A DNA stretch of 64,000 bases from Natrinema zhouii. Lineage in GTDB: Archaea; Halobacteriota; Halobacteria; Halobacteriales; Natrialbaceae. How positions within the stretch are numbered: position 1 is the stretch's first letter; every line of letters begins with the position of its first letter. Below are positions 19,868-28,043 of the stretch, in pieces. Below the pieces are notes generated by a model. The model was given only the letters and a program-made list of their open reading frames with translations, was not told the origin of the DNA and did not search any database. Location of the stretch: NCBI RefSeq assembly GCF_013456555.2, contig NZ_CP059154.1, positions 1,612,001 to 1,676,000 of the forward strand. Reading direction: 5' to 3'. A program made the position numbers and the translations under genes.

Positions 19868-20269
19868 TTAGACCTCGAGATCTGACGCGGCCAGCATGAC
19901 CTGCAACGCCTCGCTGGGCGACATGTCGTCGTCGAGCTGGCTCGCGTACCACGTCAGGAGGTCGACGAACACCTCGCGGACGTCGTGCGACGTCGCGTGA
20001 TGGTGTGCAATCTCCCCGTCGGTTTTCAGCGTGATGTCGACGCCGTGTGGTTCGGCCGCATCGGTGAGGTCAGCGTGTGTGTGGGTGGACGACTCGGACT
20101 CGCTCTCAATGGAGTCATCGGTCAGTATAGTATCCATCGTCTCGGCATCAGCTGACTCGTCCGTGCGAACGAGATACCGGTTGTCACCCAGTTCGGCGAT
20201 GTTGTCCGTCTCGAGCGAGAGTTCGTCGGGGGTGAGAATGCCGTCGTCCTGCGTGTCGTCAGGGGTCAT
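19868..20269 (-). CDS. Small acidic protein, intact paralogue, 133 aa
   Basis: The N-terminal segment (ILTPDELSLETDNIAELGDN) is followed by a Ser/Glu linker. The C-terminal helical domain (residues about 75-133) includes GEIAHHHATSHDVREVF and a closing SPSEALQVMLAASDLEV. I know of uncharacterised haloarchaeal proteins of this make-up. A second, broken copy lies at 21282-21679 beside the archaellin-linked genes. The cluster of four His suggests metal binding. No membrane segment is present. Confidence 0.75.
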   Translation of the reverse strand: MTPDDTQDDGILTPDELSLETDNIAELGDNRYLVRTDESADAETMDTILTDDSIESESESSTHTHADLTDAAEPHGVDITLKTDGEIAHHHATSHDVREVFVDLLTWYASQLDDDMSPSEALQVMLAASDLEV

Positions 20270-20326
20270 CTATTGCTACTATCGTGGGTCCGTGAGTATT
20301 GTAAGTCTACGCTCTCGAGTGGGTTC

Positions 20327-21043
20327 TCAATCGCCGCTTTCGTTGGCGACCGTCTCGTCGTCCGCGCCGTCGGAGTCGTCAACGGTTCCGTTGGGATCGT
20401 CGAGGGAGACATCGTTTCCATCGGCCTCGACGTCCTCTCCGTAGACCTTCGAGTTCATGATGTTGTTCCAGAGCGAGAACCGGTTCATGTCGATAGCGGT
20501 CCCCGATCCGCTGCCGTTGGTTTCGTTTCCGGCGGACTCGTTCCCGGCGGTTTGGTTGCCGACGGTCTCGTTGTCCGTCTCGAGGTCGTCGCCTCCGTCC
20601 GCCGTACTATCGAACTGGTGGATCCACTCGGTGTCAATTCCCCAGCCGTGGGCCTGCTCGTCGAACGGATTCGAGATCTCGGTGTACAGGAACTCGATGT
20701 CCGATCCGCGGTGGATCAGGGCCTGTTTGTAGATCTCGTAGATCACCGTGATTTCCTCGTTGGATTCCTCGACGTCGGTCGCGTCGGAGCGATAGGTGAG
20801 GTAGAGTTCGTCGTCCCCTCGAGCGAGTCTGTCGACCTCGATATCGTGGTCTTCGAGGAAGTAGTAGAACTCGCCGGGCGTTCCGTCCGGGGGATCCGAT
20901 GGCTCTTCGGGTTCGATCAGATTGCTCGAGTTGGTGCCGAGCAGCGAGCCGAGGCAGCCGGCCGTGGCGGCCGTCAGCGCAGTCCCGGCGGCCGCGCCGA
21001 GAACGCGTCGTCGAGAGGGAGTCGAAGCGGGGTCGTCCGTCAT
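20327..21043 (-). CDS. Tat-type lipoprotein with sequon array, 238 aa
   Basis: The start at 21043 gives a twin-arginine signal (PSRRRVLGAAAG) and lipobox (TAATAGC), so the mature protein is lipid-anchored outside the membrane. The N-terminal 130 residues form a mixed alpha/beta domain of unknown type. Residues about 150-175 carry five closely spaced N-x-S/T sequons, and the C-terminus is acidic. It ends 58 bases before the 133-aa gene on the same strand, so the two may be co-transcribed. The function is unknown. Confidence 0.8.
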   Translation of the reverse strand: MTDDPASTPSRRRVLGAAAGTALTAATAGCLGSLLGTNSSNLIEPEEPSDPPDGTPGEFYYFLEDHDIEVDRLARGDDELYLTYRSDATDVEESNEEITVIYEIYKQALIHRGSDIEFLYTEISNPFDEQAHGWGIDTEWIHQFDSTADGGDDLETDNETVGNQTAGNESAGNETNGSGSGTAIDMNRFSLWNNIMNSKVYGEDVEADGNDVSLDDPNGTVDDSDGADDETVANESGD

Positions 21044-21281
21044 GTACTGCTCTGATCGCGGAACCCGCAAAAAGACCCGGACGATATCGAACGCTGAGTC
21101 GAGACCAAACTCGAGCCGTCAGCCGTCTCGACCGGGACTTTGTCACAGTACGAGACGTCTCTGACGGATAGATCCAGTCGGATCTGGAGTCTTTCTACCC
21201 GGCTCGGCGTCGGAGAACGAGACGCGGCGGTTCGTTACCCCGCGTCTCGAGTGTCTGTGTGTGCGTGGAACCGACGGACGA

Positions 21282-21679
21282 TCAGGCCTCGAGATCTGAT
21301 GCGGCCAGCATGACCTGCAGTGCCTCGCTGGGCGACATGTCGTCGAGTTGGTCGGTGTACTATGTCAGGAGGTCCACGAACACCTCGCGGACGTCGTGCG
21401 ACGTCGCGTGATGGTGTGCAATCTCCCCGTCGGTTTTCAGCGTGATGTCGACGCCGTGTGGTTCGGCCGCGTCGGCAAGTGACCAGCAGTTTCTGGGGTA
21501 ACGACCGGTGACTCCGCCAGTGGACCTCCCGTATCGCTAGTAGCGAAGAGGTCCGTGTTTTGTTTGTCAGTGTCGGCTCGAATCACGTACTGATTCTCGG
21601 CGAGTTCTTGGACGTAATCTCCCTCGAGCACGAGGTCGTCGAGCTCGAGGATCGTATCAGTGTCTGAAGTATCAGTCAT
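21282..21679 (-). pseudogene. Broken paralogue of the 133-aa gene
   Basis: The ATG at 21679 overlaps the stop of the upstream membrane-protein gene as ATGA. The N-terminal part (MTDTSDTDTILELDDLVLEGDYVQELAENQYV, split here as two shorter motifs TILELDDLVLEG and VQELAENQYVIRAD) parallels the intact copy. A frameshift near 21475-21490 leads to a false stop at 21437. The remaining region still reads DITLKTDGEIAHHHATSHDV in another frame, with Trp turned into TAG at 21360-21362. About 107 bases (21364-21470) match the intact gene with only two or three differences. Confidence 0.85.
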
Positions 21680-23652
21680 GGGTTTCTGATTGGAAGGTAC
21701 TGCTCGAGGAGGTCAGCGATTGGGAGCGCGAACTGTCGACCGCTACCGAAGTACTCCAGCCCCGAGAGGAGCAGGAATACAGCCATGGCGGCGACGGCAA
21801 GCGCGAGTGCGAGGGCCCCGATGCGATCCCACCGGTCAGTTCGTGTCGCGACAACGATCCACACAGCGAGGACGCCGGCGATACAGAGGTTGACGATCGC
21901 GTGCGTCTGGACGATGGTCCCGACGGACCAGTTGACCGCGCCGAATACAGCGATTGCGATCGTGACACCGATAGCCGTGAAGCCACACACCGCCAGCGCG
22001 AAGGGACGCCACTCCCGGTTCGTGACCCGACGGATCGGCTCGAGGCGGAACACGCCGTACAGCAAGATGGGGACGATCGGGGCGAGATAGCGAACCGTGA
22101 TCGTCGAATGAAGCGGCAGTCGAGAGATGTACATGAGCGTGAAGAGGCAGACGTAACAGAAGGCGAATAGATCCGTCTGTGTGAGCGGATCACGCAGCTG
22201 CTGTCGAACGGAGTGAGTCCGTTCGATCCGTTTTGCCGCGACGACGGGAACCGCGACGAGCGCACCGAGGACTGGTGCGGACTCGGCGATCGTCAACTCG
22301 ACGGTCTGGCCCCCAGTTTGACTGTAATTAACGCCGGGGATTCGACCGCTTCGAAGAAAAACGTGGGAGAGGCGATCAGCACTCAGCGCGTCGAATCCGG
22401 TGTTGAGCACTCCGCCGAAGACATCCAATGCGTCCCGTGTGCCGTCGATTCCCGCCGAGGCCGTAGCGATCACCGCGCTAACGAGCGGGGTGAGGACACC
22501 TGTCGGGCCGGTACTCGAGTCGCTATCGACGGGTCCAGTTCCACCGTCGCTTCCCGCAGCGGATTCCCCGCCGGCTGTTTCGGAACCGGTCGCACCGGGA
22601 TCGGCGTTTTCGACCAGCACGTCGCCACCCGTGTACGCCGAGAGCAACCGCGGTGGTTTGACCGGATTCCCGGAGATGAGCGTGTTCGTCACGAAAAACG
22701 GCACCAGCGAGAGGACGAAGACACCGCCGATGATACCGAGCGTCCGCGGGTCCCTCGAGCGAGCCGTCAGCAGATCCGCCGGAAGGAGGACGGCGAGTAG
22801 CGCCAGCGCTTCCGGGGCGTGAATCCACGCCGTCGCGCTGACTGCTGCGTAGGCGAGCGATCGGAACGCGACCCCCTCGTCGCCGTTCGCGATAGCGACG
22901 CGACTTCGGTAGAAGCCGTACAGCGCGATCAGGGCCAACAACGCGGTCAGTACGTGCCGTTTCGGGATCGACGCCCAGAATCCGATCGGGACGAGGACGA
23001 CGCCCGTGATCCCGGCCGCCGTCGCGACTCGTCTCCCGTGTGCGTGTGCGAACAATCGGTAGAGGACGACCGGAACGAACCCGGCCGCGACCATCGTACT
23101 CACCTGTAACGCGACCAGTGGAAAGAGTCGCGGCGGAAGGGCAGTCGCGGTCGCGAGGTTCGCCTGAAAGAGGACGAACGCGAGCCCGCAGCCGACCAGC
23201 GTCGCGAGACGGCCGCGCTCGAGCAATCGACCGAACTGAATACAGAAGCCGAGCACGAGGAAGCTCCACAGCGCTGCGATGGCGATCCGCGGGCCGGCGA
23301 CGAGCACGACCGCCTCGAGCCCCAGGAGGAACGGCAGCGCGAAGACGATCTGCCCGTAGTTTCGCGCGTAGAGCCGGCCATCGAAGATATTCATCCCCGG
23401 CGTCGAGGGATCCGTCGGCTCGTAAACGGCCTGCGTGATGTGGAGGTGTCCCTCCGAGACGGCCACGAGTCCGTTCCCGATGGCGAACGTGTCGACGATG
23501 AAAATGTCGACGCGCCACAGGAGAGCGAACAGCACGAGCGCCCCGAGGTAGATGGTGAGCCCAGTTCGGTCACCGAACAGCAGCCGAACGAGTAGCGTCC
23601 GATCGACCTCAAAGTCGGTCAGTTCTTCGCGGACGCGATGGGCGGTGCTCAT
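21676..23652 (-). CDS. Large polytopic membrane protein, GT-C-like, 658 aa
   Basis: At least twelve transmembrane segments are spread along the protein, with a large low-complexity external loop near residues 330-400. The early loop DGRLYARNYGQIVFALPFL resembles the dG-Y-y-k-y-p...-P loop of protein-mannosyl or oligosaccharyl-transferase-like GT-C enzymes, so glycan transfer is a reasonable guess but not proven. The start ATG overlaps the 172-aa gene stop as ATGA, and its own stop overlaps the pseudogene start the same way. This makes it part of the leftward archaellin-linked unit. Confidence 0.75.
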   Translation of the reverse strand: MSTAHRVREELTDFEVDRTLLVRLLFGDRTGLTIYLGALVLFALLWRVDIFIVDTFAIGNGLVAVSEGHLHITQAVYEPTDPSTPGMNIFDGRLYARNYGQIVFALPFLLGLEAVVLVAGPRIAIAALWSFLVLGFCIQFGRLLERGRLATLVGCGLAFVLFQANLATATALPPRLFPLVALQVSTMVAAGFVPVVLYRLFAHAHGRRVATAAGITGVVLVPIGFWASIPKRHVLTALLALIALYGFYRSRVAIANGDEGVAFRSLAYAAVSATAWIHAPEALALLAVLLPADLLTARSRDPRTLGIIGGVFVLSLVPFFVTNTLISGNPVKPPRLLSAYTGGDVLVENADPGATGSETAGGESAAGSDGGTGPVDSDSSTGPTGVLTPLVSAVIATASAGIDGTRDALDVFGGVLNTGFDALSADRLSHVFLRSGRIPGVNYSQTGGQTVELTIAESAPVLGALVAVPVVAAKRIERTHSVRQQLRDPLTQTDLFAFCYVCLFTLMYISRLPLHSTITVRYLAPIVPILLYGVFRLEPIRRVTNREWRPFALAVCGFTAIGVTIAIAVFGAVNWSVGTIVQTHAIVNLCIAGVLAVWIVVATRTDRWDRIGALALALAVAAMAVFLLLSGLEYFGSGRQFALPIADLLEQYLPIRNP

Positions 23653-24167
23653 TCGGGCACCTCAAGCACGACCGTCTCTTCGGTCACGGTGAACACCATG
23701 TCGTCGGATTCGGCGGTGACCGTGACCGTTGCCTCGACGCTCGAGTTGGCAGTCCCTGCGACGGACTCGTCAGGGATCGAGAGCGGAACCGATCGCTCCG
23801 TTCCCGCGGCGACGCTGCTAGTTGCGGTCCCCTCGTAGTTGAGTTCAGGGATCGAAATTCGATAGGTGATCGTAACCGATTCCGCGCCGGTTTCGACGTA
23901 GACCAGCGCGTCGGGGATCTCGAGTCGATGTGAGTCGGTGTCCGTTTCCTCGAGCGAGAGGTTTGCAGCGGAAACCCGCTGCGGGGAGACGAACAGTTGC
24001 CGATCGAGGGAGACACTCTCTTCGTTTCCGGCGAAAGCGGTGTAGAGATCTGCGGATTCGTCAGCGGGGTCAGTAGCATCGATCGCTGGTACCAGCGGTC
24101 CGGCCGCGAGCGTAACGAGTAGTATGCAAAGCGCGGTTATAGCGACGCACTGGTGTTCTAGTTCCAT
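23649..24167 (-). CDS. Secreted beta-type protein linked to archaellin, 172 aa
   Basis: It has an N-terminal signal or anchor helix (CVAITALCILLVTLAAGPLV). The mature part is about 140 residues of beta-rich sequence with repeated Val/Thr/Ser strands (SVEATVTVTAESDDMVFTVTEE), typical of an immunoglobulin-like or cell-surface domain. It starts 26 bases after the archaellin stop and overlaps the 658-aa gene by 4 bases, so the three are likely one transcript. It could bind or cap the filament, or serve the membrane protein. No close family is recognised. Confidence 0.7.
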   Translation of the reverse strand: MELEHQCVAITALCILLVTLAAGPLVPAIDATDPADESADLYTAFAGNEESVSLDRQLFVSPQRVSAANLSLEETDTDSHRLEIPDALVYVETGAESVTITYRISIPELNYEGTATSSVAAGTERSVPLSIPDESVAGTANSSVEATVTVTAESDDMVFTVTEETVVLEVPE

Positions 24168-24193
24168 AAAAATCGGTGGGAAAGAGTCCCTAT

Positions 24194-24823
24194 TTAGACG
24201 ATGACGTAGTTCTTGTCACCGAAAGTATTCGGGACAGTGACCCCGTAAACGGACGTTGCACCAGACTGGTCAACGAGCGTAAGGGTAGCATCGGAGCCGG
24301 TCTCGAGACCGTGACCGTTCGATTCAACCTGTGAGAGGTCAATATTAACGGAGACCCGTTCGTCGCTGTTGATGAGTGCGTCAGACTGACCGCTCTCAGG
24401 AGTTTCTAACGTAGTTGAGAACGTTTCACCATTTGCAGTCCCATCGGCATACGTCAGTGTTTTAGCCGTCGTATCACTCGTATACTGAATCGTCATAGAA
24501 GTCAGATCGATTTCTTCAGATCCAGCCGACTTTTTAATCGTCAAACTAAGATCACTGACAACGTCCACGTCTGGCGTGTCAGTATCATCATCTATGTCCA
24601 CATCACTAGTGGTCGTCCCAACCGCATCGATCACCGAAATCTGATTTGCGACTTCCTGTTGCGTGTCGGATCCAGTACTCGAGGCCTGACTCTGGAGGAG
24701 TCCGGCCGTGTTGATTAGTACGCCCGCTGCGATCGCTGCCACAAGCACCATTGCGATGAAGACGATCAGGGTACCGATACCGACCTGACCGCGTTCGTCT
24801 GCGTCTGTAATTTTTTCGAACAT
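24194..24823 (-). CDS. arlB: Archaellin (archaellum filament subunit)
   Basis: The filament protein of the archaeal motility organelle. The class III signal peptide ends [15 protein letters not shown], with cleavage by the prepilin/prearchaellin peptidase expected after Gly12. The hydrophobic N-terminal helix ([19 protein letters not shown]) polymerises into the filament core. The C-terminal beta domain ([20 protein letters not shown], ending [11 protein letters not shown]) is exposed. Length 209 is usual for haloarchaea. It is a single archaellin gene, transcribed away from the arl operon. It has few sequons: none was obvious in the parts I checked, so modification is unresolved. Confidence 0.93.
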   Translation of the reverse strand: MFEKITDADERGQVGIGTLIVFIAMVLVAAIAAGVLINTAGLLQSQASSTGSDTQQEVANQISVIDAVGTTTSDVDIDDDTDTPDVDVVSDLSLTIKKSAGSEEIDLTSMTIQYTSDTTAKTLTYADGTANGETFSTTLETPESGQSDALINSDERVSVNIDLSQVESNGHGLETGSDATLTLVDQSGATSVYGVTVPNTFGDKNYVIV

Positions 24824-25179
24824 TATGTGTACACCCTGAATGCCGCCCTCGCCCGTTCGTTCCCGTCGTGGGTTTCGGTCCCACCATGGAACCTCGAGAC
24901 GCCCGCGTGGACGTCGGACTCCGGCTCAACGGGACCGACCCGTCGCTCCCTCGATGGGTATAGAGACGGGTCAGTTATCGTGTCCCGTCGAAGTTCGGAG
25001 TGAGGCGAGTAGTTTGGCATCACAGTATTTGGGGATGTACCCCGACGAAGGCAACGAACAGATAGACTATCAAGCTCCGTATCATTTCAACCGGCGTATC
25101 GAAACTCGACTCACGTCTCGAAACGCGGGACGAACTCGAGCATACACCTTTAGGAGCGCCCTTGCTACTGAGGACTAGT
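24824..25179. promoter_or_regulatory. Divergent archaellin / arl operon promoter region
   Basis: This 356-base intergenic region separates arlB (leftward) from the arl operon (rightward). A ctatacc-like box at about 24956-24964 on the minus strand could serve arlB with a leader of about 110 bases. A cctttagg box at 25147-25154 is 30 bases before the leader ORF at 25180. No other gene is evident. Confidence 0.5.
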
Positions 25180-25254
25180 ATGACCGTATCGTCCGGCAAA
25201 GAAGACCGCCTCCGACGACAGGTGATGAGCCGAGTGACGGGCTCGCAGAGCTAA
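25180..25254 (+). CDS. 24-codon leader ORF before arlCE
   Basis: An ATG at 25180 opens a 24-codon frame (MTVSSGKEDRLRRQVMSRV...) that stops with TAA at 25252-25254. The next base is followed directly by the arlCE ATG at 25256. A TATA-like cctttagg lies about 30 bases before the ATG, so the leader may be the first translated ORF of a leaderless operon mRNA, coupling translation of arlCE. It is basic and short, and it could instead be an artefact of the frame. Confidence 0.4.
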   Translation: MTVSSGKEDRLRRQVMSRVTGSQS

Positions 25255-25255
25255 G

Positions 25256-26368
25256 ATGGATTTCGGACTCGCCTCGCTGCGAAGCTTCATCGAAGACTTC
25301 CTCAGTGATAGCGGCGGCCGTCGCGGCCGCGATCGCGAGCAGCGCCGACAACAGCAGGACGATGGCGGTGCCGACACGGCCAACGCACAGGCCGGAGACG
25401 ATTCTGCGGAGGACTCCAGTGAGGAGTCGGCAGACGAGGAACGAAACGAGTCCGACGAGAAGAGCGGTGGCGGACTGTTCGGTCGCGGGAAGGGCTCGAG
25501 CGGCGACGAGGAGGACTTCGACGATCTCTTCTACCGGATCGAGGAGCTCGAGGAGGAACTCGAGAACAAGGAGTCGACGCTGGGCACGGTGCAGGACTCC
25601 CAGCGGCAGGTCGCGGACCAGGTCGAGGAGATGAACGACACGGTTCGCCAGCTGCTCGGCGTGTACGACATGTTGACCGACGACGTGAACCCGTTTACCG
25701 GCGCGGGCGAGGAACGAAACGGGTTCGGCGTCTTCGGCGAGGACGAGGCGACGACCGACGGCGGGAGCGAGACAATGGCCGAGTTCCAAAGCGAAACTGG
25801 GTCATCGAAACGCGAGGAGACGGTCTCGTTCGACGATCTCAAGGGCGTCATCGAGGACGCGGCGGCTCAGACCGACGGCTCCGGCGACGAGCCCGGCGGC
25901 GAGGCGATCACGTTCGACGAAGACGACGGCGACGACGACACCCGCGTCGAAGTGCAACCGACCGAGAGCGTCGACGGCCCCGATCCGGAGCGGCGTGCGG
26001 ACGTCGACGCGACGGACGCGGCGGACGATGACGAATCGGACGTGACCCTCGCGTCGCTCGCGGACACGTACGCGAGTGACATCATCGTCCTCGAGTGGCT
26101 GACCGACCTGGTCCGGACGGCCGGGCCGGCCGCGACGCTGCGTGCGATTTCGTACTACGCCGAGATCGGCTGGATCGGCGACGAGGTCAAAGACCACCTC
26201 GAGGCAATGCTGAGCGGCCCCGATCTCGACATTCACGTCGATCCGGAGACGACGCCGGACGAACTGACCGCCGAGGATCACGCCGATAGCTACACGTACA
26301 TCATGAAGCTACAGGAGATCCACGAGACGAAACGGGAAGTCGGTCCGGATACCGGAGCGGGGCCGTAG
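25256..26368 (+). CDS. arlCE: Archaellum protein ArlCE (FlaC/E fusion)
   Basis: The protein joins a charged coiled-coil region (FlaC-type, residues about 85-140: YRIEELEEELENKESTLGTV) with a C-terminal FlaD/E domain (about 285-350: LEWLTDLVRTAGPAATLRA and SYYAEIGWIGDEVK). An acidic linker separates them. In haloarchaea this cytosolic component links the archaellum motor to chemotaxis signalling. A 370-residue size is normal. Its ATG follows the leader ORF by one base. It is the first structural gene of the motor operon. Confidence 0.9.
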   Translation: MDFGLASLRSFIEDFLSDSGGRRGRDREQRRQQQDDGGADTANAQAGDDSAEDSSEESADEERNESDEKSGGGLFGRGKGSSGDEEDFDDLFYRIEELEEELENKESTLGTVQDSQRQVADQVEEMNDTVRQLLGVYDMLTDDVNPFTGAGEERNGFGVFGEDEATTDGGSETMAEFQSETGSSKREETVSFDDLKGVIEDAAAQTDGSGDEPGGEAITFDEDDGDDDTRVEVQPTESVDGPDPERRADVDATDAADDDESDVTLASLADTYASDIIVLEWLTDLVRTAGPAATLRAISYYAEIGWIGDEVKDHLEAMLSGPDLDIHVDPETTPDELTAEDHADSYTYIMKLQEIHETKREVGPDTGAGP

Positions 26369-26406
26369 CAATGCGTTGGAGCGACGAGGGAGGACGGTGA
26401 TCGGAC

Positions 26407-26853
26407 GTGGGATTCAGTACCAGCGGCGCGACGGCGATTATCCTCATCGGCGCACTCATCGCGGCGGGGATCGCCTACCCGGTGTTCCACACGGCACAGG
26501 AGGAACGACGGACGGCGATCCAGGACCGCGACGATCGGACGTTATCGATGCGGAACACCGCGATCGCGATCGACTCGTGGAGCTACAACGAGAGCGGCAA
26601 CGAGAACTTCAGTATGAGCATAACTAACACCGGTTCGACGACGCTCTCGGTTGCCGAGACGGATCTGCTAGTCGACGGCGTCTACCAACCCGAGGGCACG
26701 TACGAGACGAACGTTGAGGGGAGCGCTGAACGCGATCTGTGGCAGCCCGGCGAGACGCTGAACGTGACGACCAACAGGACGACCGAACTGAACAGAGTGA
26801 AACTGGTAACCGAGTACGGAATCGCCGAGACGGTAACGGAGATTGGAGCGTGA
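26407..26853 (+). CDS. arlF: Archaellum protein ArlF
   Basis: ArlF is a monotopic membrane protein that anchors the archaellum to the S-layer. A single N-terminal helix (ATAIILIGALIAAGIAYPVF) is followed by a beta-sandwich domain with several N-x-S/T sequons. The start is GTG at 26407 (gtgggattcag), giving MGFSTSGATA. The 148 residues are typical. ArlG begins 3 bases after the stop. Confidence 0.9.
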   Translation: MGFSTSGATAIILIGALIAAGIAYPVFHTAQEERRTAIQDRDDRTLSMRNTAIAIDSWSYNESGNENFSMSITNTGSTTLSVAETDLLVDGVYQPEGTYETNVEGSAERDLWQPGETLNVTTNRTTELNRVKLVTEYGIAETVTEIGA

Positions 26854-26856
26854 ACC

Positions 26857-27318
26857 ATGGCAGGTGACTCGGTCTCCACACTGATTCTGTTTATCGCCGC
26901 GATGTTAGTTGCCGCCGGCGTCGCCGGGACACTGATAACCAACGTCAACGAACTCAGCAACTCGGTCGACACCCAGAGCAGCGACGTGACGGACAAGATC
27001 GACACCGACATCGAGATTATCAGCGATCCGGGAAGTGATGCAGTCTACGATTCGAACGCGGAAAACGTCACGCTCCTCGTGAAAAACACCGGTCGAGAGA
27101 CACTCGCAGCCGACAGTAGCGCGATCGACGTGCTGATCGACGGCTCGTACGTCTCGAACGATGAGTTTACCATCACAGTCACGGACGACGGTCCCTGGCG
27201 TTCCGGATCGGTCGCTGAACTCGAGATCGACCGGTCGCTCGCGACGGGCGAGGAGCACCGAATTAGCGTGACCGTCAACGGTGCGGAGGAGGTGTTCGAG
27301 TTCTACGTCCAACCATGA
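26857..27318 (+). CDS. arlG: Archaellum protein ArlG
   Basis: ArlG pairs with ArlF and forms a stator filament fixed to the S-layer. A class III-like hydrophobic N-terminus (SVSTLILFIAAMLVAAGVAG) leads into a beta-sandwich domain of about 110 residues. It overlaps ArlH by 4 bases (ATGA), so the two are translationally coupled. Confidence 0.9.
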   Translation: MAGDSVSTLILFIAAMLVAAGVAGTLITNVNELSNSVDTQSSDVTDKIDTDIEIISDPGSDAVYDSNAENVTLLVKNTGRETLAADSSAIDVLIDGSYVSNDEFTITVTDDGPWRSGSVAELEIDRSLATGEEHRISVTVNGAEEVFEFYVQP

Positions 27319-28043
27319 CTGACTACTACTCCATCGGGTTGACCGATCAAGATCGTGTGAACACCGCCATTGGCGGCGGGATTCCATCGGGGAGTATCGT
27401 ACTCATCGAAGGCCAGGACGGCGCGGGCAAGAGCGCGCTCTCCCAGCGGTTTTCCTACGGCATTGCCTCCGAGGACGCCTACGTCACCTATATCTCGACG
27501 GAGCTCGAGTCCTGGGAGTTCGTCCAGCAGATGCACTCGCTGTCCTACGACGTGGTCGACCTGCTGTTGGACGAACAGCTACTCTTCTTGCACGCGAACA
27601 TCGACACCCACGACGAGGGCCGAGAACGCCAGCTCCTCGCGCGACTCGCGAGCGCGAAAACGCTCTGGAAGGCCGATGTCGTCTTCGTCGACACGCTTTC
27701 GGCACTGTTGCGGAACGATCCCAACTATGAGGGAGTCATCGAGGTAGGCGACGAGGACCACGTCATTCAACGACTCGTCACGTTCCTGCGCCAGATGACG
27801 ATGAAGGACAAATCGGTTGTGCTGACGGTCGATCCGACGAGCGTCAGCGACGACGCGTTGCGACCGCTACGGAACATGGCAGACATCTACTTCCAGATCG
27901 AGACGAACACGGTCGGCCAGGAAATCAGACGGAAAGTTCTGGTCCGGCGCTTCCAGAACATGAAGAGTCCGGTCGACGACTCCATCGGCTTCACCGTCCA
28001 ACAGGGACGGGGGATCTCGATCGTCAGCAGGACGGTGGCCTAA
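27315..28043 (+). CDS. arlH: Archaellum regulatory ATPase ArlH
   Basis: ArlH is a KaiC/RecA-like nucleotide-binding protein that sits on the motor and controls ArlI. Walker A GQDGAGKS is at residues 33-40, and Walker B is VVFVDTL near residue 119-125. Length 242 is standard. The gene abuts ArlI with no spacer: the next codon after the stop is the ArlI ATG. Confidence 0.95.
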   Translation: MTDYYSIGLTDQDRVNTAIGGGIPSGSIVLIEGQDGAGKSALSQRFSYGIASEDAYVTYISTELESWEFVQQMHSLSYDVVDLLLDEQLLFLHANIDTHDEGRERQLLARLASAKTLWKADVVFVDTLSALLRNDPNYEGVIEVGDEDHVIQRLVTFLRQMTMKDKSVVLTVDPTSVSDDALRPLRNMADIYFQIETNTVGQEIRRKVLVRRFQNMKSPVDDSIGFTVQQGRGISIVSRTVA

